From Rubrobacter sp. (GTDB lineage Bacteria; Actinomycetota; Rubrobacteria; Rubrobacterales; Rubrobacteraceae), in assembly GCA_016781705.1 (NCBI GenBank), contig JADDPV010000227.1:1-5272 (forward strand): a DNA stretch of 5,272 nucleotides, in the 5' to 3' direction. The notes below the pieces were generated by a model. It did no database searches. It was not told where the DNA came from and saw nothing but the letters and a program-made list of their open reading frames with translations. Of this stretch, positions 5,110-5,272 are shown piece by piece (within the stretch, counting starts at the first letter, position 1; every line of letters begins with the position of its first letter). The translations under genes were made by a program, and so were the position numbers.

Positions 5110-5119
5110 AAAGGAGGTG
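5110..5119 (+). promoter_or_regulatory. Perfect Shine-Dalgarno sequence before a small ORF
   Basis: AAAGGAGGTG matches the 16S rRNA 3' end over ten bases. Its GGAGG core ends seven bases before the ATG at 5125, an ideal distance. It is the strongest ribosome-binding site in the window and the main reason to consider the small ORF real. Confidence 0.7.
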
Positions 5120-5124
5120 TGCGG

Positions 5125-5223
5125 ATGCCTCACGGCGACGAAGGCTACGGAATGGGCCGTTCTCGAGAGAAAGCGCAAGAAACCATCGCGCCGAGCGAGG
5201 AGAGGAGGAGCAGGGGTGATTGA
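5125..5223 (+). CDS. Possible small protein, 32 residues
   Basis: This short frame encodes a 32-residue, very hydrophilic peptide. It begins MPHGDEGYGMGRSREKAQE and ends with a charged tail, PSEERRSRGD. No signal peptide, membrane helix or known motif is visible, and I do not recognise a family. The case for translation is the perfect Shine-Dalgarno sequence at an ideal distance from the ATG, preceded by an AT-richer region that could hold a promoter. A second in-frame ATG (residue 10) lacks such a site. The Gly/Tyr start and Arg/Glu-rich rest suggest a disordered or nucleic-acid-binding peptide, or a leader whose translation affects a gene to the right; both are inference. A GTG with its own AGGAGG site overlaps its end at 5216. 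It could also be an artefact of a chance purine-rich stretch. Confidence 0.4.
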   Translation: MPHGDEGYGMGRSREKAQETIAPSEERRSRGD

Positions 5224-5272
5224 GTTTGGTACGAGGCATATGCGCTGATGACGGATTCGGCAAGCTGCCATC

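Noticed and set aside
5057..5263. Minus-strand frames of 68 and 60 codons at the right end
   Set aside because: They lack start signals and motifs and run opposite the strong Shine-Dalgarno site and small ORF on the plus strand. They could only be judged with more flanking sequence.

Overview
The window is high-GC DNA with strong third-position GC bias, GTG as well as ATG starts, and at least two genes whose -10 hexamer ends about 6 nt before the start codon (leaderless arrangement). Together with the protein content (small membrane protein of the GlsB/YeaQ/YmgE family, an MqnD-type protein, a class A penicillin-binding protein and a small RTX-like calcium-binding protein) this suggests a Gram-positive actinobacterium, most plausibly a deep-branching one such as Rubrobacter. 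That lineage call is inference from style and content; no rRNA or marker gene is present.

Layout. 1-86: regulatory region with two interleaved inverted repeats, a possible general-stress promoter and a strong Shine-Dalgarno site. 87-356 (+): three-helix membrane protein of the transglycosylase-associated/GlsB family. 375-407: GC-rich hairpin acting as its terminator, overlapping the 3' end of the convergent gene. 383-691 (-): 102-residue protein of unknown function with an extended -10 right at its ATG. 692-789: divergent promoter region with a perfect 17-bp palindrome. 790-1641 (+): MqnD-like enzyme. 1702-3789 (+): complete class A PBP with all catalytic motifs. 3906-4332 (+): remnant of a small exported RTX-like calcium-binding protein, broken by frameshifts. 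4333-4460: two GC-rich inverted repeats and an extended -10. 4461-4913 (+): 150-residue unknown protein, apparently leaderless. 4914-5109: non-coding, of visibly lower GC. 5125-5223 (+): possible 32-residue small protein behind a perfect Shine-Dalgarno sequence. The last 50 bases may hold the start of a further gene.

How the genes work together. The PBP (cell-wall polymerisation and cross-linking) and the GlsB-type protein (envelope stress) both act at the cell envelope; the MqnD-like enzyme would act in menaquinone synthesis by the futalosine route. They do not form an obvious pathway. The MqnD-like gene and the PBP are 60 nt apart on the same strand with no terminator visible between them, so read-through is possible, although the PBP also has its own -10-like sequence. 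I see no defence system, mobile element, CRISPR array or RNA gene. Most of the window looks like ordinary chromosome; the points of interest are the promoter-proximal palindromes, the variant active-site motif of the MqnD-like protein, the decaying RTX gene and the small ORF at the right end.
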